Shown here: positions 27,710-38,483 of the stretch, piece by piece
How positions within the stretch are numbered: position 1 is the first letter of the stretch
How the letters are laid out: the number at the start of each line of letters is the position of its first letter
Origin: Ruania albidiflava DSM 18029
GTDB taxonomy: Bacteria > Actinomycetota > Actinomycetes > Actinomycetales > Beutenbergiaceae
Direction: 5' to 3'
Assembly: GCF_000421225.1 (NCBI RefSeq)
Contig: NZ_ATWL01000002.1
Location: forward strand, 248,001 to 312,000
Length of the DNA: 64,000 bases
Notes under the pieces: generated by a model
Told to the model about the DNA's origin: nothing
The model's input: the letters and a program-made list of their open reading frames with translations, nothing else
Databases searched by the model: none
Program-made: the position numbers and the translations under genes

Positions 27710-27943
27710 ATGAGCACACGGCCCGGTCCGGACTCCTGGAACGACACCGGACTCGTCGACGAGCCCGACGAGGAACCGGTCAACCTGGTACAGGAGTCCG
27801 AGGACACCGAACCTCGAGACCGCGGTGAGGACTACCAGCCCCTGACTGCCCGGCCCGACCGGGACGGTCACGCCGACGAGGCGGACGTGGCCGACCAGGC
27901 CGTCGTCGTCCCCGAGGAGGACGACGACGAGGAAGACCTCTGA
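27710..27943 (+). CDS. Small acidic protein of unknown function
   Basis: 77 residues, strongly acidic and ending in EEDDDEEDL, with no membrane segment or known motif. The ATG is well supported by GGAGG 4 nt upstream, and codon usage matches its neighbours; a frame extending to 27617 is not needed. The segment ARPDRDGHADEADVADQ looks like a conserved core, but I do not recognise the family. A hairpin terminator follows 17 nt after the stop. Confidence 0.65.
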   Translation: MSTRPGPDSWNDTGLVDEPDEEPVNLVQESEDTEPRDRGEDYQPLTARPDRDGHADEADVADQAVVVPEEDDDEEDL

Positions 27944-27960
27944 ACCCAGGACACCTCGAC

Positions 27961-27993
27961 CAGCCCCGCCCGGACCCGTGCCGGGCGGGGCTG
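27961..27993. terminator. Bidirectional terminator hairpin
   Basis: A perfect 13-bp GC stem (27961-27973 with 27981-27993) with a 7-nt loop, between the convergent small acidic gene and the PHP gene. Confidence 0.75.
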
Positions 27994-28019
27994 GTCCACG
28001 TGACAAGGGTCCCGACAGG

Positions 28020-29276
28020 TCAGCGACAGACGGCCAGCACCCGCCGGACCGGATCCTGCAGGTGGTACGGGCCCCGACCCCAGTGGCCGGCGACCCGCTC
28101 CTGATCACCCCGGATGCGCCGTCGAACGCCATCGGCGTCCACCAGCACCGCCCCCGCTGCGGCCAGTGCGAGCAGGTCGCCCTCGTGCCGCACCAGGAGC
28201 GGCGTACCCAGCGGGTCCGGGCTGGCGTCCGGACGCACACCCAGGCTGATCGCCGTACGTCCGGCCCGCATCCCCGCCAGGATCGCCTCCGGTGAGGGCT
28301 CCTCCGCTGCCACCCAGGTGGTCGGGGTGCCGAGCGTCCACCCGCTGCCCGGGGTGTGGAAGTCTGAGCCGCCGATGAGTGCGGTGGCCTCGCTTCCGGG
28401 CAGGTGCTCCAGCAGCTGCCAGAACGCCCAGGGGGCCGTCGCGGTCAGGTCGCGGAACCAGGAGATGTGCCACAGCTCCACTGCGTGCGGGGCGCGGTCC
28501 AGACGGTGCTGCCAGGCGCAGTCGACCTCCACCGGGTGGCTCAGCGCCAGCAGCCCACCACGCTGTTCCACCTGGTCCAACCAGTGCTGCCCGGGCTGGC
28601 GGAAGTCCACCCAGCCGATGTCGCCGTAGGCGCAGGCGTGCCCGCGTGCCGTGGTGATCTCCTGACCGGGCAGCACCATCACGCCGTGCCGCGCGGCCGG
28701 ACCGCGCAGCAGGCGGTGGTGGCTGGTGGTGTTGTGGTCGGTGATCGCGACGAAGTCCAGTCCGGAGGTCGCCGCCCGGGCGATCAGCTGGTCGATGCTC
28801 TCCGTACCGTCGGAGTGCACGGTGTGCGCGTGCAGGTCGCCGGCATACCAGGTCAGGCCCGCCTCGGCAGGAATGCCGCGCGTGTGCCCGCGTACGGTCT
28901 CGGCCACCGGCGCCCGGGCCTCGACCTCCACCTCACCGGCTCCGTCCAGCTCGACCTCCAGCTGCACCTGCACCCCCTCGAGCGGCAGCTGGTGCAGGCC
29001 GAGCACCACCTGCCAGGTGCCGGGTTCCAGACCGGGCAGGAAGCCTGGGGTCGCCTCCTCCGGGCGCACCACGAACCGGCGCCTGGCCCCACCTGCCCAG
29101 CCGCACCACCGGGAGGGCGCCATGCAGCCCAGGTCGATCACCGCCGTCGGGTCGGCCACCTGCAGCCGCACCTCGATGCTGCCAGCACCCGCAGGAACCT
29201 CGAACGGCACCTCGAGGTAGCGCTCGCGGATCTGATCGTCAACGCTGAGCCGCCGGTCGAACCGCGCAGGTGTCAT
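28020..29276 (-). CDS. PHP-domain phosphoesterase-like protein (CehA/McbA type)
   Basis: 418 residues. The N-terminal beta-rich half (about 1-150) is followed by the PHP metal-site motifs GDLHAHTVHSDGTES (about 161-175), ITDHNTTSHH, LPGQEITTARGHA, LSHPVEV and GGSDFHTPGS. These are the His/Asp set of the polymerase-histidinol phosphatase superfamily, often a phosphoesterase. ATG 29276 is the first start after the gap to smc; the same frame stays open far into smc on the opposite strand, which is a shadow. A TAGGGT box lies only 2 nt upstream, so transcription may start further in or from another site. Substrate unknown. Confidence 0.85.
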   Translation of the reverse strand: MTPARFDRRLSVDDQIRERYLEVPFEVPAGAGSIEVRLQVADPTAVIDLGCMAPSRWCGWAGGARRRFVVRPEEATPGFLPGLEPGTWQVVLGLHQLPLEGVQVQLEVELDGAGEVEVEARAPVAETVRGHTRGIPAEAGLTWYAGDLHAHTVHSDGTESIDQLIARAATSGLDFVAITDHNTTSHHRLLRGPAARHGVMVLPGQEITTARGHACAYGDIGWVDFRQPGQHWLDQVEQRGGLLALSHPVEVDCAWQHRLDRAPHAVELWHISWFRDLTATAPWAFWQLLEHLPGSEATALIGGSDFHTPGSGWTLGTPTTWVAAEEPSPEAILAGMRAGRTAISLGVRPDASPDPLGTPLLVRHEGDLLALAAAGAVLVDADGVRRRIRGDQERVAGHWGRGPYHLQDPVRRVLAVCR

Positions 29277-29393
29277 CGACCCTACCCGACCAGGTGTCCG
29301 GGCGAGAGTCAATGGTCTGCTGGTGCGAGCACGTGCCGGTGAGCACGGTGCCAGCCCGTGCCCGAGGTCCGTGAACGGGCGCACCGGAGCCGC

Positions 29394-29399
29394 TAGCCT
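29394..29399 (+). promoter_or_regulatory. -10 box (TAGCCT) of a leaderless promoter for smc
   Basis: TAGCCT ends 7 nt before the GTG at 29407; no Shine-Dalgarno lies between. Confidence 0.55.
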
Positions 29400-29406
29400 G
29401 GGCACC

Positions 29407-32400
29407 GTGCACCTGAAAACGCTGACGCTGCGCGGCTTCAAGTCGTTCGCGTCCGCGACCACGCTCAGCCTGGAGCCGGGCATCACCTGCGTGGTGGGAC
29501 CGAACGGGTCCGGCAAGTCCAACGTGGTGGACGCGCTCGCCTGGGTGATGGGGGAGCAGGGCGCAAAGTCCTTGCGCGGTGGCGCGATGGCGGACGTGAT
29601 CTTCGCCGGCACCTCCTCGCGGCCGCCGCTGGGCCGGGCCGAGGTGTCGCTGACCATCGACAACGCTGACGGTGCCCTGCCGATCGAGTACTCCGAGGTC
29701 ACCATCTCCCGCACCCTGTTTCGCAACGGCGGCTCGGAGTACGCCATCAACGGCGCCGCCTGCCGTCTGCTGGACATCCAGGACCTGCTCTCGGACTCCG
29801 GGCTCGGCCGGGAGATGCACGTGATCGTCGGCCAGGGGCGGCTGGACTCGGTACTGTCCGCAACACCTGAGGACCGGCGCGGCTTCATCGAGGAGGCGGC
29901 CGGGATCCTCAAGCACCGCAAGCGCAAGGACAAGGCGCTGCGCAAGCTGGAGGCCACGGCCGCGAACCTGGCCCGGCTCACCGACCTGACCAGCGAGATC
30001 CGCCGCCAGCTCGGCCCGCTGGCCAAGCAAGCCGATGTCGCCCGCCGCGCCCAGGTGGTGCAGATCGACCTGCGTGACGCCCGGGCCCGGCTGCTCGCCG
30101 ACGACCTGGTGCAGCTCACCTCTTCCCTCGCCCAGGAGATCGCCGACGAGACCGCGCTGCGCGAGGAGCGCGCCACGGTGGAGGCCGCCCAGGCCGAGGC
30201 CCGGGAACGACTCACCCGGGTGGAGACCGACGCGGCAGCGGCCGCACCGGCACTGCGTGAGGCCAGCGAGATGTGGTACCGGCTGTCCTCCCTGGCCGAA
30301 CGCCTGCGCGGCACGCACACCCTGGCCGCAGAACGCTGCCGCCTGCTGGGCACGCCCACCACCGAGGACACCTCCGGTCGCGACCCGGCCGACCTGGACG
30401 CCCAGGCCGCCCGCGCCCGGGAGGCGGAGGCCGAGCTGTCCACCGAGGCGGAGAAGGCCCGCGCCGACCTGGAGGCGATGGTCACCGAACGCACCCACAC
30501 CGAGCAGCGCGCCGCGGAGGCCGAACGTGCACTGGCTGCGGTGCACCGCGGCGTGGCCGACCGGCGCGAGGGGCTGGCACGCCTCACCGGGCAGGTGGCC
30601 GCGATGCGCTCCAAGGTGGAGGCCAGCGAGGCGGAGCTGGACCGGCTACGCCGCAACCTGACCGGAGCCCTGGAACGTGCCGAGGCCGCCGAGGCCGAGT
30701 TCGTCGCCCTGGAGCAGCAGGCGGTCGGCGCCCAGGAAGGTGAAGAAGGCCTGGACGAGGCCCACGAGCGCGCCCTGGCGGTCCTGGAGGAGGCGAGTGC
30801 CGCCGTCACCGACCTCACCGAGACAGAACGGGACGCCGAAGCGGACAAGACCACCTGGACCGCCCGGCTGGACGCCTTGCAGATGTCGCTGGCACGCAAG
30901 GACGGGACCGGTGCGCTGCTGTCCGCCGAGCTGCCTGGTGTGCTCGGCTCCGTGGCGGACCTGCTCACCGTGGAGTCCGGCTACGAGAACGCGATCGCCG
31001 CGGCGCTCGGCCACCTCGCCGATGCTGCCGCCGCCGAGTCCGTGGACGTGGCCGTGGACGCGTTGCGGCACGTGCGCGAGGCCGACGCCGGTCAGGCCCG
31101 GGTGCTGATCGCCACCGACCAGGCGGCACCGCAGCGCCGGGACGCACCGGAGGGCGGCCGGTGGGCCGCCGAGCTGGTCCGCCCGGACGAGCAGGTGGCC
31201 GCCACCATCACCGGACTGCTCGCCGACGTCGTCGTGGTGGAGGACCTGCACGCGGCCCGCCAGCTGTGCGCGGGCGACCCAGACCTGGTCGCGGTCACCA
31301 CCGACGGCGATGTGCTCGGCACCACCCAGGCTCGGGGCGGCGCTGCTGGCGGTCCTAGCGTGCTCGAGCTGCACGCCGCCCGGGACGAGGCCGAGACCAA
31401 GCTCGCCGACGCTCTGGCCCGCATCGAACGCACCCGGTTCGCGATCGGGCCCGCCCGCGAGGCGGTGCAGGCCGCCCAGGCGGAGGTGGACTCCACCCTG
31501 GAGGCGCTGCACGCTTCGGACGCCAACCTCGCCGCAGTGGCCGACAAGCTCGGCCAGCACGGGTCGGCGATGCGCGCCGCCCGCGCCGAGGCGGACCGCA
31601 TCCGGCCGGCGATCGAGCAGACCGAGCAGACCGTCCAGACCCGTGCCGCCGAGCTGGCTGAGCTCACCCAGCGGCTGGAGACCGTTCAGCAGGAGCCCGA
31701 GGACGAGGGGGTGGACCTGGAGCAGGCCACCGCCGAACGCGACACCCGCGCCGCGGCCGCTACCGCCGCTCGCGCCAAGGAGACCGACGCCCGGCTGGTG
31801 CTGCGCACGGTGGAGGAGCGGCTGAAGGCCATCACCGGCCGTGCCGACTCCCTGGAACGGGCCGCGCAGGCGGAACGCCGTGCCCGCGAGGTCGCCGCCG
31901 AGCGGGCCCGCCGCCGCGCAGCCCAGGCACAGGTCGCCGCAGCGGTGCGGGACGGTGCCGAGCGCGCCCTGACGGCCATCGAGGGCTCCCTGGCCCAGGC
32001 GGAGCGCCGCCGCCAGGCCGCCGAGGCCGAACGCGACGCCCGGGAGGAAGAGCTCACCGAGCTGCGCACCGCGCTGGACGAACTGTCCGCCAAGCACGCC
32101 GAGCTCACCGATGTGGTGCACCGGGACGAGGTGGCTCGGGCCCAGCAGAAGCTGCGGGTGGAACAGCTGGAGCAGCGCGCCATCGACGAGCTAGGGCTGG
32201 AGGTGGACGTGCTCACCGCCGAGTACGGTCCCGACCAGCTGGTGCCTCAGGTGCCGCCGCCCGGTTCGGAGGAGGACCCGGGTCCACCGCGACCGTACGT
32301 GCGCGCCGAGCAGGAGAAGCGGCTGCGCGCGGCCGAACGGGCCCTGAAGCTGCTCGGCAAGGTCAACCCGCTCGCCCTGGAGGAGCACGCCGCTCTGGAG

Positions 32401-32958
32401 GAACGTCACCAGTTCCTCTCCGAACAGCTGGCCGACCTGAAGAAGACCCGGGCAGACCTGCTGGACATCGTCGCCGAGATCGACGAACGGGTGCAGCAGG
32501 TGTTCACCGAGGCCTATCACGACACCGCGGCCCAGTTCGAGCAGGTGTTCGCGCGGCTGTTCCCGGGCGGTGAGGGCCGACTGGTGCTCACCGATCCCGA
32601 GGACATGCTCACCACCGGTATCGAGGTGGAGGCCCGCCCGCCGGGGAAGAAGGTGAAGCGGCTCTCGCTGCTCTCCGGAGGGGAACGGTCGTTGACCGCG
32701 GTGGCGCTGCTGGTCGCGATCTTCAAGGCCCGGCCCAGTCCGTTCTACGTGATGGACGAGGTCGAGGCCGCCCTGGACGACGTGAACCTGGGCCGGCTGC
32801 TGGAGATCTTCCGCGAGCTGCGCGAGGACTCTCAGCTGATCGTCGTCACCCACCAGAAGCGCACGATGGAGGTCGCCGATGCGCTCTACGGGGTGACCAT
32901 GCGCGGTGACGGCGTCACCACCGTGATCTCCCAGCGGCTGGCAGAAGAGGCGGTCTGA
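29407..32958 (+). CDS. smc: Chromosome segregation ATPase SMC
   Basis: 1183 residues. Walker A GPNGSGKSN is at 31-39; a long Ala/Glu/Arg-rich coiled coil follows (about 170-500), then a hinge (about 505-670 with LLSAELPGVLGSVADLL), a returning coiled coil (about 670-1010), and the C-terminal head with signature LSGGERSLTAVALL and Walker B FYVMDEVEAALDD. With ScpA/ScpB it forms the condensin ring that organises and resolves the chromosome. The GTG start follows a leaderless -10; the frame is open 28 codons upstream. It begins the conserved smc-ftsY-ffh block. Confidence 0.97.
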   Translation: MHLKTLTLRGFKSFASATTLSLEPGITCVVGPNGSGKSNVVDALAWVMGEQGAKSLRGGAMADVIFAGTSSRPPLGRAEVSLTIDNADGALPIEYSEVTISRTLFRNGGSEYAINGAACRLLDIQDLLSDSGLGREMHVIVGQGRLDSVLSATPEDRRGFIEEAAGILKHRKRKDKALRKLEATAANLARLTDLTSEIRRQLGPLAKQADVARRAQVVQIDLRDARARLLADDLVQLTSSLAQEIADETALREERATVEAAQAEARERLTRVETDAAAAAPALREASEMWYRLSSLAERLRGTHTLAAERCRLLGTPTTEDTSGRDPADLDAQAARAREAEAELSTEAEKARADLEAMVTERTHTEQRAAEAERALAAVHRGVADRREGLARLTGQVAAMRSKVEASEAELDRLRRNLTGALERAEAAEAEFVALEQQAVGAQEGEEGLDEAHERALAVLEEASAAVTDLTETERDAEADKTTWTARLDALQMSLARKDGTGALLSAELPGVLGSVADLLTVESGYENAIAAALGHLADAAAAESVDVAVDALRHVREADAGQARVLIATDQAAPQRRDAPEGGRWAAELVRPDEQVAATITGLLADVVVVEDLHAARQLCAGDPDLVAVTTDGDVLGTTQARGGAAGGPSVLELHAARDEAETKLADALARIERTRFAIGPAREAVQAAQAEVDSTLEALHASDANLAAVADKLGQHGSAMRAARAEADRIRPAIEQTEQTVQTRAAELAELTQRLETVQQEPEDEGVDLEQATAERDTRAAAATAARAKETDARLVLRTVEERLKAITGRADSLERAAQAERRAREVAAERARRRAAQAQVAAAVRDGAERALTAIEGSLAQAERRRQAAEAERDAREEELTELRTALDELSAKHAELTDVVHRDEVARAQQKLRVEQLEQRAIDELGLEVDVLTAEYGPDQLVPQVPPPGSEEDPGPPRPYVRAEQEKRLRAAERALKLLGKVNPLALEEHAALEERHQFLSEQLADLKKTRADLLDIVAEIDERVQQVFTEAYHDTAAQFEQVFARLFPGGEGRLVLTDPEDMLTTGIEVEARPPGKKVKRLSLLSGGERSLTAVALLVAIFKARPSPFYVMDEVEAALDDVNLGRLLEIFRELREDSQLIVVTHQKRTMEVADALYGVTMRGDGVTTVISQRLAEEAV

Positions 32959-33064
32959 GCAGGCGCTGGGGCCGCAGCGGACTGTGGCTGATCTCATTCC
33001 CGACGGCGGGTCTCACGTCGGCGTGTCGGGTCGCGATCCGTAGGGGGCGGGCGAGAATAGGCAC

Positions 33065-33358
33065 ATGACCGGCCCCTTCGTCGCTGTGCTCGCGGCCATG
33101 GTCGCCGCCTGCAGCCTGCTGCTCGCGCTGGTACGCCGGCACGTGCCGGCGGAAGGTCTGCTGCCCTGGCTCCGGGAGTCCTACCGCTCGGTGCGGGCCG
33201 AGCACGGCGAGCAGGCTCAGGCCCCGCTGAGCTCCGCCGTCGACGAGGGGTCCACGGCTCATGTGGCCGACCTGCTGGAGATGGGTGAGGACGGCCCCGC
33301 CTACCACCGTCCGCCGGACCTGCTCGAGCGCTTCGGGCGCCGCCGCAGCAGCCGCTGA
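33065..33358 (+). CDS. Small single-pass membrane protein, unknown
   Basis: 97 residues: a hydrophobic helix at 4-23 (FVAVLAAMVAACSLLLALV) then a charged cytoplasmic tail ending RRRSSR. The ATG lies 6 nt after GAGAAT, a possible leaderless -10. No family recognised; its place between smc and ftsY may only reflect convenience. Confidence 0.6.
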   Translation: MTGPFVAVLAAMVAACSLLLALVRRHVPAEGLLPWLRESYRSVRAEHGEQAQAPLSSAVDEGSTAHVADLLEMGEDGPAYHRPPDLLERFGRRRSSR

Positions 33359-33402
33359 GCACGATTCGCATCACCGCCTGGGCGTAGGCCACACTGGAGC
33401 AC

Positions 33403-34614
33403 GTGCTCGAGAACCTCTGGCTGTACCTGGTCATCGCCGCCGTCATCCTGGTCGGCGGAATCTCCGCGCTGGTCTCCACCCGTCGACGGCGTGGCGGCAC
33501 GGACACGCTCGACGAGGCGCCCCCTCGTCCGGCTGCGCCGCCGCCGGCCGGCGAGGAGGACGGGGGCGGTGTCACGACCGCGGCACCACCGGGCCCAACA
33601 GCCCCGGCCGCACCAGGGGAGGAGGCACCGGCCACCGCTAGCCCGGTGGAGACCGCCCCGGCGGTGGAGCAGCCGGAGTCCGCCGCCGGCCGGATGGTGC
33701 GGCTGCGCGCTCGGCTGGCCCGCTCCGGTGCGCTCGGTGCCACGCTGCTGAACCTGCTCTCCCGCGGCGACCTGACCGAGTCGGACTGGGAGGAGATCGA
33801 GGAGACCCTGCTGCTCGCGGACGTCGGCGCGGGCCCCACCGACGAGCTGATGGAGGCGCTGCGCACCAAGGTGAAGGTGCTCGGCACCTCCGACCCCGCA
33901 CAGGTGCGAGCGATGGTGCGCGAGGAGCTGCTCACCTTGGTGAACCCGGAGCTGGACCGGCGTCTGGCCGCCAGCCCAGTGGTCGGCGACGACGGCGAAC
34001 CCCACCCGGCCACCATCCTCATGGTCGGGGTGAACGGCACCGGCAAGACCACCACGGTGGGCAAGCTCGCCCGGCTGCTGGTGGCCGAGGACCGGGACGT
34101 GCTCCTCGGTGCCGCGGACACCTTCCGCGCGGCGGCCGCCGACCAGCTGGCCACCTGGGGGCAACGGGTCGGGGTCGAGGTGGTGCGCTCCGAGCGGGAG
34201 GGTGCCGACCCAGCCTCGGTGGCCTTCGACGCGGTCAAGACCGGCCGGGAGTCGGGTGTGGACGTGGTGATCGTGGACACCGCCGGGCGGTTGCAGAACA
34301 AGGCCGGTCTGATGGACCAGCTCGGCAAGATCCGCCGGGTCGTCTCCCGCGGGGCCCCGGTCTCGGAGGTGCTGCTGGTGCTGGACGCTACCACCGGGCA
34401 GAACGGCATGCGCCAGGCGCAGGTGTTCGCCGAGGCGGTAGAGATCACCGGCATCGTGCTCACCAAGCTCGATGGCACCGCCAAGGGCGGCATCGTCGTC
34501 TCCGTACAGCGTGAGCTGGGGGTTCCGGTGAAGTTCGTCGGACTGGGGGAGGGGCCGGACGACCTCGCCCCGTTCGACCCGGAGGCGTTCGTGGACGCGC
34601 TGCTGGAGAGCTGA
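33403..34614 (+). CDS. ftsY: Signal recognition particle receptor FtsY
   Basis: 403 residues. Residues 1-25 are a membrane helix and 30-95 a Pro/Ala/Glu-rich linker, as in other actinobacterial FtsY. The NG GTPase domain follows: GVNGTGKTTTVGKLA (G1, about 208-222), DTFRAAAADQL (G2), VDTAGRLQNK (G3), TKLDGTAKGG (G4). It docks the SRP-ribosome complex at the membrane for co-translational insertion. GTG start, with CACACT 7 nt upstream as a possible leaderless -10. Confidence 0.96.
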   Translation: MLENLWLYLVIAAVILVGGISALVSTRRRRGGTDTLDEAPPRPAAPPPAGEEDGGGVTTAAPPGPTAPAAPGEEAPATASPVETAPAVEQPESAAGRMVRLRARLARSGALGATLLNLLSRGDLTESDWEEIEETLLLADVGAGPTDELMEALRTKVKVLGTSDPAQVRAMVREELLTLVNPELDRRLAASPVVGDDGEPHPATILMVGVNGTGKTTTVGKLARLLVAEDRDVLLGAADTFRAAAADQLATWGQRVGVEVVRSEREGADPASVAFDAVKTGRESGVDVVIVDTAGRLQNKAGLMDQLGKIRRVVSRGAPVSEVLLVLDATTGQNGMRQAQVFAEAVEITGIVLTKLDGTAKGGIVVSVQRELGVPVKFVGLGEGPDDLAPFDPEAFVDALLES

Positions 34615-34618
34615 ACCG

Positions 34619-34638
34619 AGCCGGCGCGGCTGCCGGCT
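34619..34638. terminator. Bidirectional terminator hairpin
   Basis: 7-bp stem AGCCGGC/GCCGGCT with a 6-nt loop in the 28-bp gap between the convergent ftsY and membrane-protein genes. Confidence 0.5.
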
Positions 34639-34642
34639 GTGC

Positions 34643-35681
<1,039 letters not shown>

Positions 35682-35707
35682 TGACCGACTGCCTGAGGAT
35701 TCTCCCA

Positions 35708-37303
35708 GTGTTCGCCAGCCTCTCTGATCGACTCTCGGCCACGTTCAAGTCCCTGCGGGGCAAGGGCCGGCTGTCCGAGTCCGACATCGAGACCACGGTC
35801 TCCCAGATCCGGCGCGCGCTGCTGGATGCGGACGTCGCCGTGCCCGCCGTGCGGGCATTCACCGCCGCCGTGCGCGAGCGCGCTTCCTCGGTGGAGGTGT
35901 CCCAGGCGCTGAACCCGGCCCAGCAGATCGTCAAGATCGTGCACGAGCAGCTGGTCGAGATCCTCGGCGGCGACTCCCGGGCGCTCACCTTTGCCAAGCA
36001 CCCGCCCACGGTGATCCTGCTCGCCGGTCTGCAGGGTGCCGGTAAGACCACGTTGGCCGGCAAGCTCGGTGCCTGGCTGAAGGAGCAGGGGCACACCCCG
36101 CTGCTGGTGGCTGCCGACCTGCAGCGCCCGAACGCGGTCACCCAGCTGCAAGTGGTCGGCGAGCGGGCCGGGGTGCCGGTCTGGGCGCCGGAGCCTGGTA
36201 ACGGGGTCGGTGACCCGGTGGCCACGGCGCGCTCCGGGGTGGACCGGGCTCGCGAGCAGTACCACGACGTGGTGGTGGTGGACACCGCCGGCCGTCTCGG
36301 TGTGGACGCGGAGATGATGCAGCAGGCGATCGACATCCGGGACGCGGTCAGCCCGGACGAGATCCTGTTCGTCGTCGACGCGATGATCGGTCAGGACGCG
36401 GTCACCACAGCGCAGGCGTTCGCCGAGGGGGTCGGCTTCACCGGGGTGGTGCTGTCCAAGCTCGACGGCGATGCTCGCGGTGGTGCGGCCCTCTCCATCC
36501 GTACGGTCACCGGGGCACCGGTGCTGTTCGCCTCCACCGGGGAGAAGCTCGCCGACTTCGAGCGGTTCCACCCGGACCGGATGGCCTCCCGCATCCTGGA
36601 CATGGGCGACATGCTCACGCTGATCGAGCAGGCGGAGAAGGCGTTCGACGAGGACCAGGCCGCTGACATCGCCAACAAGATCGCCGGCGACGGGGACCTC
36701 ACCCTGCAGGACTTCCTGCAGCAGATGCAGCAGATGAAGAAGCTCGGCCCGATGAAGAAGATGCTCGAGATGCTGCCCGGGATGGGGCAGATGCGCGAGG
36801 AGCTGGAGAACTTCGACGAGTCCGAGGTCACCCGCATCGAGGCGATGGTGCAGTCGATGACGCCCGCCGAGCGGACCAACCCGAAGATCATCAACGGTTC
36901 CCGGCGCTCCCGCATCGCCCGTGGTTCGGGCACCACGGTCAGCGAGATCAACGGGCTGCTGGAGCGGTTCGAGCAGGCGAAGACGATGATGCGCTCGATG
37001 GCCCGCGGCGGCGGCGGGATGCCCGGGATGGGCGGGATGCCCGGGATGGCTGGCCTGCCCGGGATGGGGGCGATGCCCGGCAGCGGGAAGAAGTCCAAGG
37101 GGCGGATGGCGCCGCCGAAGAAGAAGAAGGGCAAGTCCGGCAATCCGGCCAAGCGCGCCCAGCAGGAGCGGGAGGCCGCGGAGCGGGCCGCCCGGGCTGC
37201 GAAGGCGCCGAGCGGTTCCTCCTTCGGGCTGTCCGGTCATGAGGACGTGGACCCGGCGTCGCTGAACCTGCCGGCTGGGTTCGAGAAGTTCCTCGGCCGC
37301 TGA
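35708..37303 (+). CDS. ffh: Signal recognition particle protein Ffh
   Basis: 531 residues. N domain 1-85; GTPase G domain with GLQGAGKTTLAGKLG (about 107-121), VDTAGRLGVDAEM and SKLDGDARGG; Met-rich M domain (about 325-440) with KMLEMLPGMGQM that binds signal peptides and SRP RNA. A repeated Gly-Met-Pro tail (about 434-460) and a Lys-rich stretch (PKKKKGK) follow, common in actinobacteria. GTG 35708 gives MFASLSDRLSATFKSLRGKG, the normal N-terminus; the frame is open about 900 nt further upstream but that is noise. The SRP RNA gene is not in this window. Confidence 0.97.
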   Translation: MFASLSDRLSATFKSLRGKGRLSESDIETTVSQIRRALLDADVAVPAVRAFTAAVRERASSVEVSQALNPAQQIVKIVHEQLVEILGGDSRALTFAKHPPTVILLAGLQGAGKTTLAGKLGAWLKEQGHTPLLVAADLQRPNAVTQLQVVGERAGVPVWAPEPGNGVGDPVATARSGVDRAREQYHDVVVVDTAGRLGVDAEMMQQAIDIRDAVSPDEILFVVDAMIGQDAVTTAQAFAEGVGFTGVVLSKLDGDARGGAALSIRTVTGAPVLFASTGEKLADFERFHPDRMASRILDMGDMLTLIEQAEKAFDEDQAADIANKIAGDGDLTLQDFLQQMQQMKKLGPMKKMLEMLPGMGQMREELENFDESEVTRIEAMVQSMTPAERTNPKIINGSRRSRIARGSGTTVSEINGLLERFEQAKTMMRSMARGGGGMPGMGGMPGMAGLPGMGAMPGSGKKSKGRMAPPKKKKGKSGNPAKRAQQEREAAERAARAAKAPSGSSFGLSGHEDVDPASLNLPAGFEKFLGR

Positions 37304-37307
37304 GCTG

Positions 37308-38441
37308 ATGGTCGCCGCTGCCACGTGGCACCTCACCGGGTGCGTGCTGGCTGATGTGGCGGCTCCTGCTGGCGGGGCCGAGCCGGGTGGCAGCGTGCAG
37401 GAGCTGCCCGAGGTGTGGGTGCACCAGGGCCGGTTCACGTTCACCGACCCGGGCCTGGACGCGCACGAGCTGACCGGGTACGTGCTGCCCGGCCTGGTGG
37501 ACGTGCACTGCCACATCGGCCTGGGCACCCAGGGGGCGGTGGACCAGGACACGTCCCTGGCGCAGGCTCGCGCCGACCTGGAAGCCGGCACCCTGCTGGT
37601 GCGCGATGCCGGATCCCCGGCGGACACCCGCTGGCTGGAAGGGCGCAGCGACGCGCCCACGATCCTGCGCGCCGGGCACCACCTGGCCCGCCCGAAGCGG
37701 TACCTGCGCTACTACGCCCGCGAGCTGGACGACGTCGCCGATCTGCCCGAGGCGATGGCCGAGGAGGCAGGTCGCGGCGACGGCTGGGTGAAGATCGTCG
37801 GCGACTGGATCGACCGCGCGCGGGGCGCTGACAGCGTGCTCGAGCCGCTCTGGCCGCTCGAGCAGGTGCGCGCCGGGGTGGCTGCCGCGCACGAGCACGG
37901 CGCCCGGGTCACCGTGCACACCTTCGAGACCGAGACCTCTGGGCAGATGCTCCAGGCGGGGGTGGACTGTATCGAGCACGGCACGGGGATGACCGCCGCG
38001 CAGATCGAGCAGGCCGCCGCAGCCAGGGTGCCGGTGGTGCCCACGCTGCTGCAGGTCGCCCGGTTCGATGCGATCGCCGACCAGGGCGCCGTGAAGTTCC
38101 CGCAGTACGCCGCGCAGATGCGCACCATGCACGCTCGCCGCTACCAGCAGGTGCGGGACTTCTACGAGGCCGGGGTGCCGCTGCTGCTCGGTACCGACGC
38201 TGGCGGCACGATCCCGCACGGCAAGCTGGCCGCCGAGGCGGCCGAGCTGGTCCGTGCCGGGGTGCCGGTGGCCGAGGTGGTCGCCGCTGCGAGCTGGCGG
38301 GCCAGGGACTATCTCGGTGTACCCGGCATCGCCGAGGGTGCAGCTGCGGACCTGGTCGTGTACACCGAGGATCCGCGGGAGAACATCGGCGTGCTCGCCC
38401 ACCCGGCGGCAGTGCTACGCGCCGGCGTGCGCGTGCGCTGA
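37308..38441 (+). CDS. Amidohydrolase
   Basis: 377 residues. Metal-dependent hydrolase barrel: GYVLPGLVDVHCHIGLG (HxH, about 57-73), a carbamylated-Lys candidate in WVKIVGDWID (about 161-170), TVHTFETET (about 205) and LLLGTDAGGTIPHGK (catalytic Asp, about 295-309). The ATG is 4 nt after the ffh stop, so it is translated from the ffh transcript. A homologous amidohydrolase follows ffh in mycobacteria; the substrate is unknown (imidazolonepropionase- or prolidase-like). Confidence 0.88.
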   Translation: MVAAATWHLTGCVLADVAAPAGGAEPGGSVQELPEVWVHQGRFTFTDPGLDAHELTGYVLPGLVDVHCHIGLGTQGAVDQDTSLAQARADLEAGTLLVRDAGSPADTRWLEGRSDAPTILRAGHHLARPKRYLRYYARELDDVADLPEAMAEEAGRGDGWVKIVGDWIDRARGADSVLEPLWPLEQVRAGVAAAHEHGARVTVHTFETETSGQMLQAGVDCIEHGTGMTAAQIEQAAAARVPVVPTLLQVARFDAIADQGAVKFPQYAAQMRTMHARRYQQVRDFYEAGVPLLLGTDAGGTIPHGKLAAEAAELVRAGVPVAEVVAAASWRARDYLGVPGIAEGAAADLVVYTEDPRENIGVLAHPAAVLRAGVRVR

Positions 38442-38483
38442 GCCCTGCGGCGGCCCACCACCCGGCACCGTGCGCCGGCGATG

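Noticed and set aside
29277-30968. Long minus-strand reading frame continuing upstream of the PHP gene through smc
   Set aside because: It is Ser/Arg/Ala-rich with no motif and lies exactly opposite the well-supported smc coding strand; a GC-driven shadow.
30646-32121. 491-codon minus-strand frame inside smc
   Set aside because: Gly/Leu/Arg-rich antisense product of the coiled-coil codons; no start signal or family resemblance.
37010-37085. Repeated GGGATGCCCGG-like DNA in ffh as a possible regulatory repeat
   Set aside because: It encodes the Gly-Met-Pro repeats of the Ffh C-terminus, known in actinobacteria.
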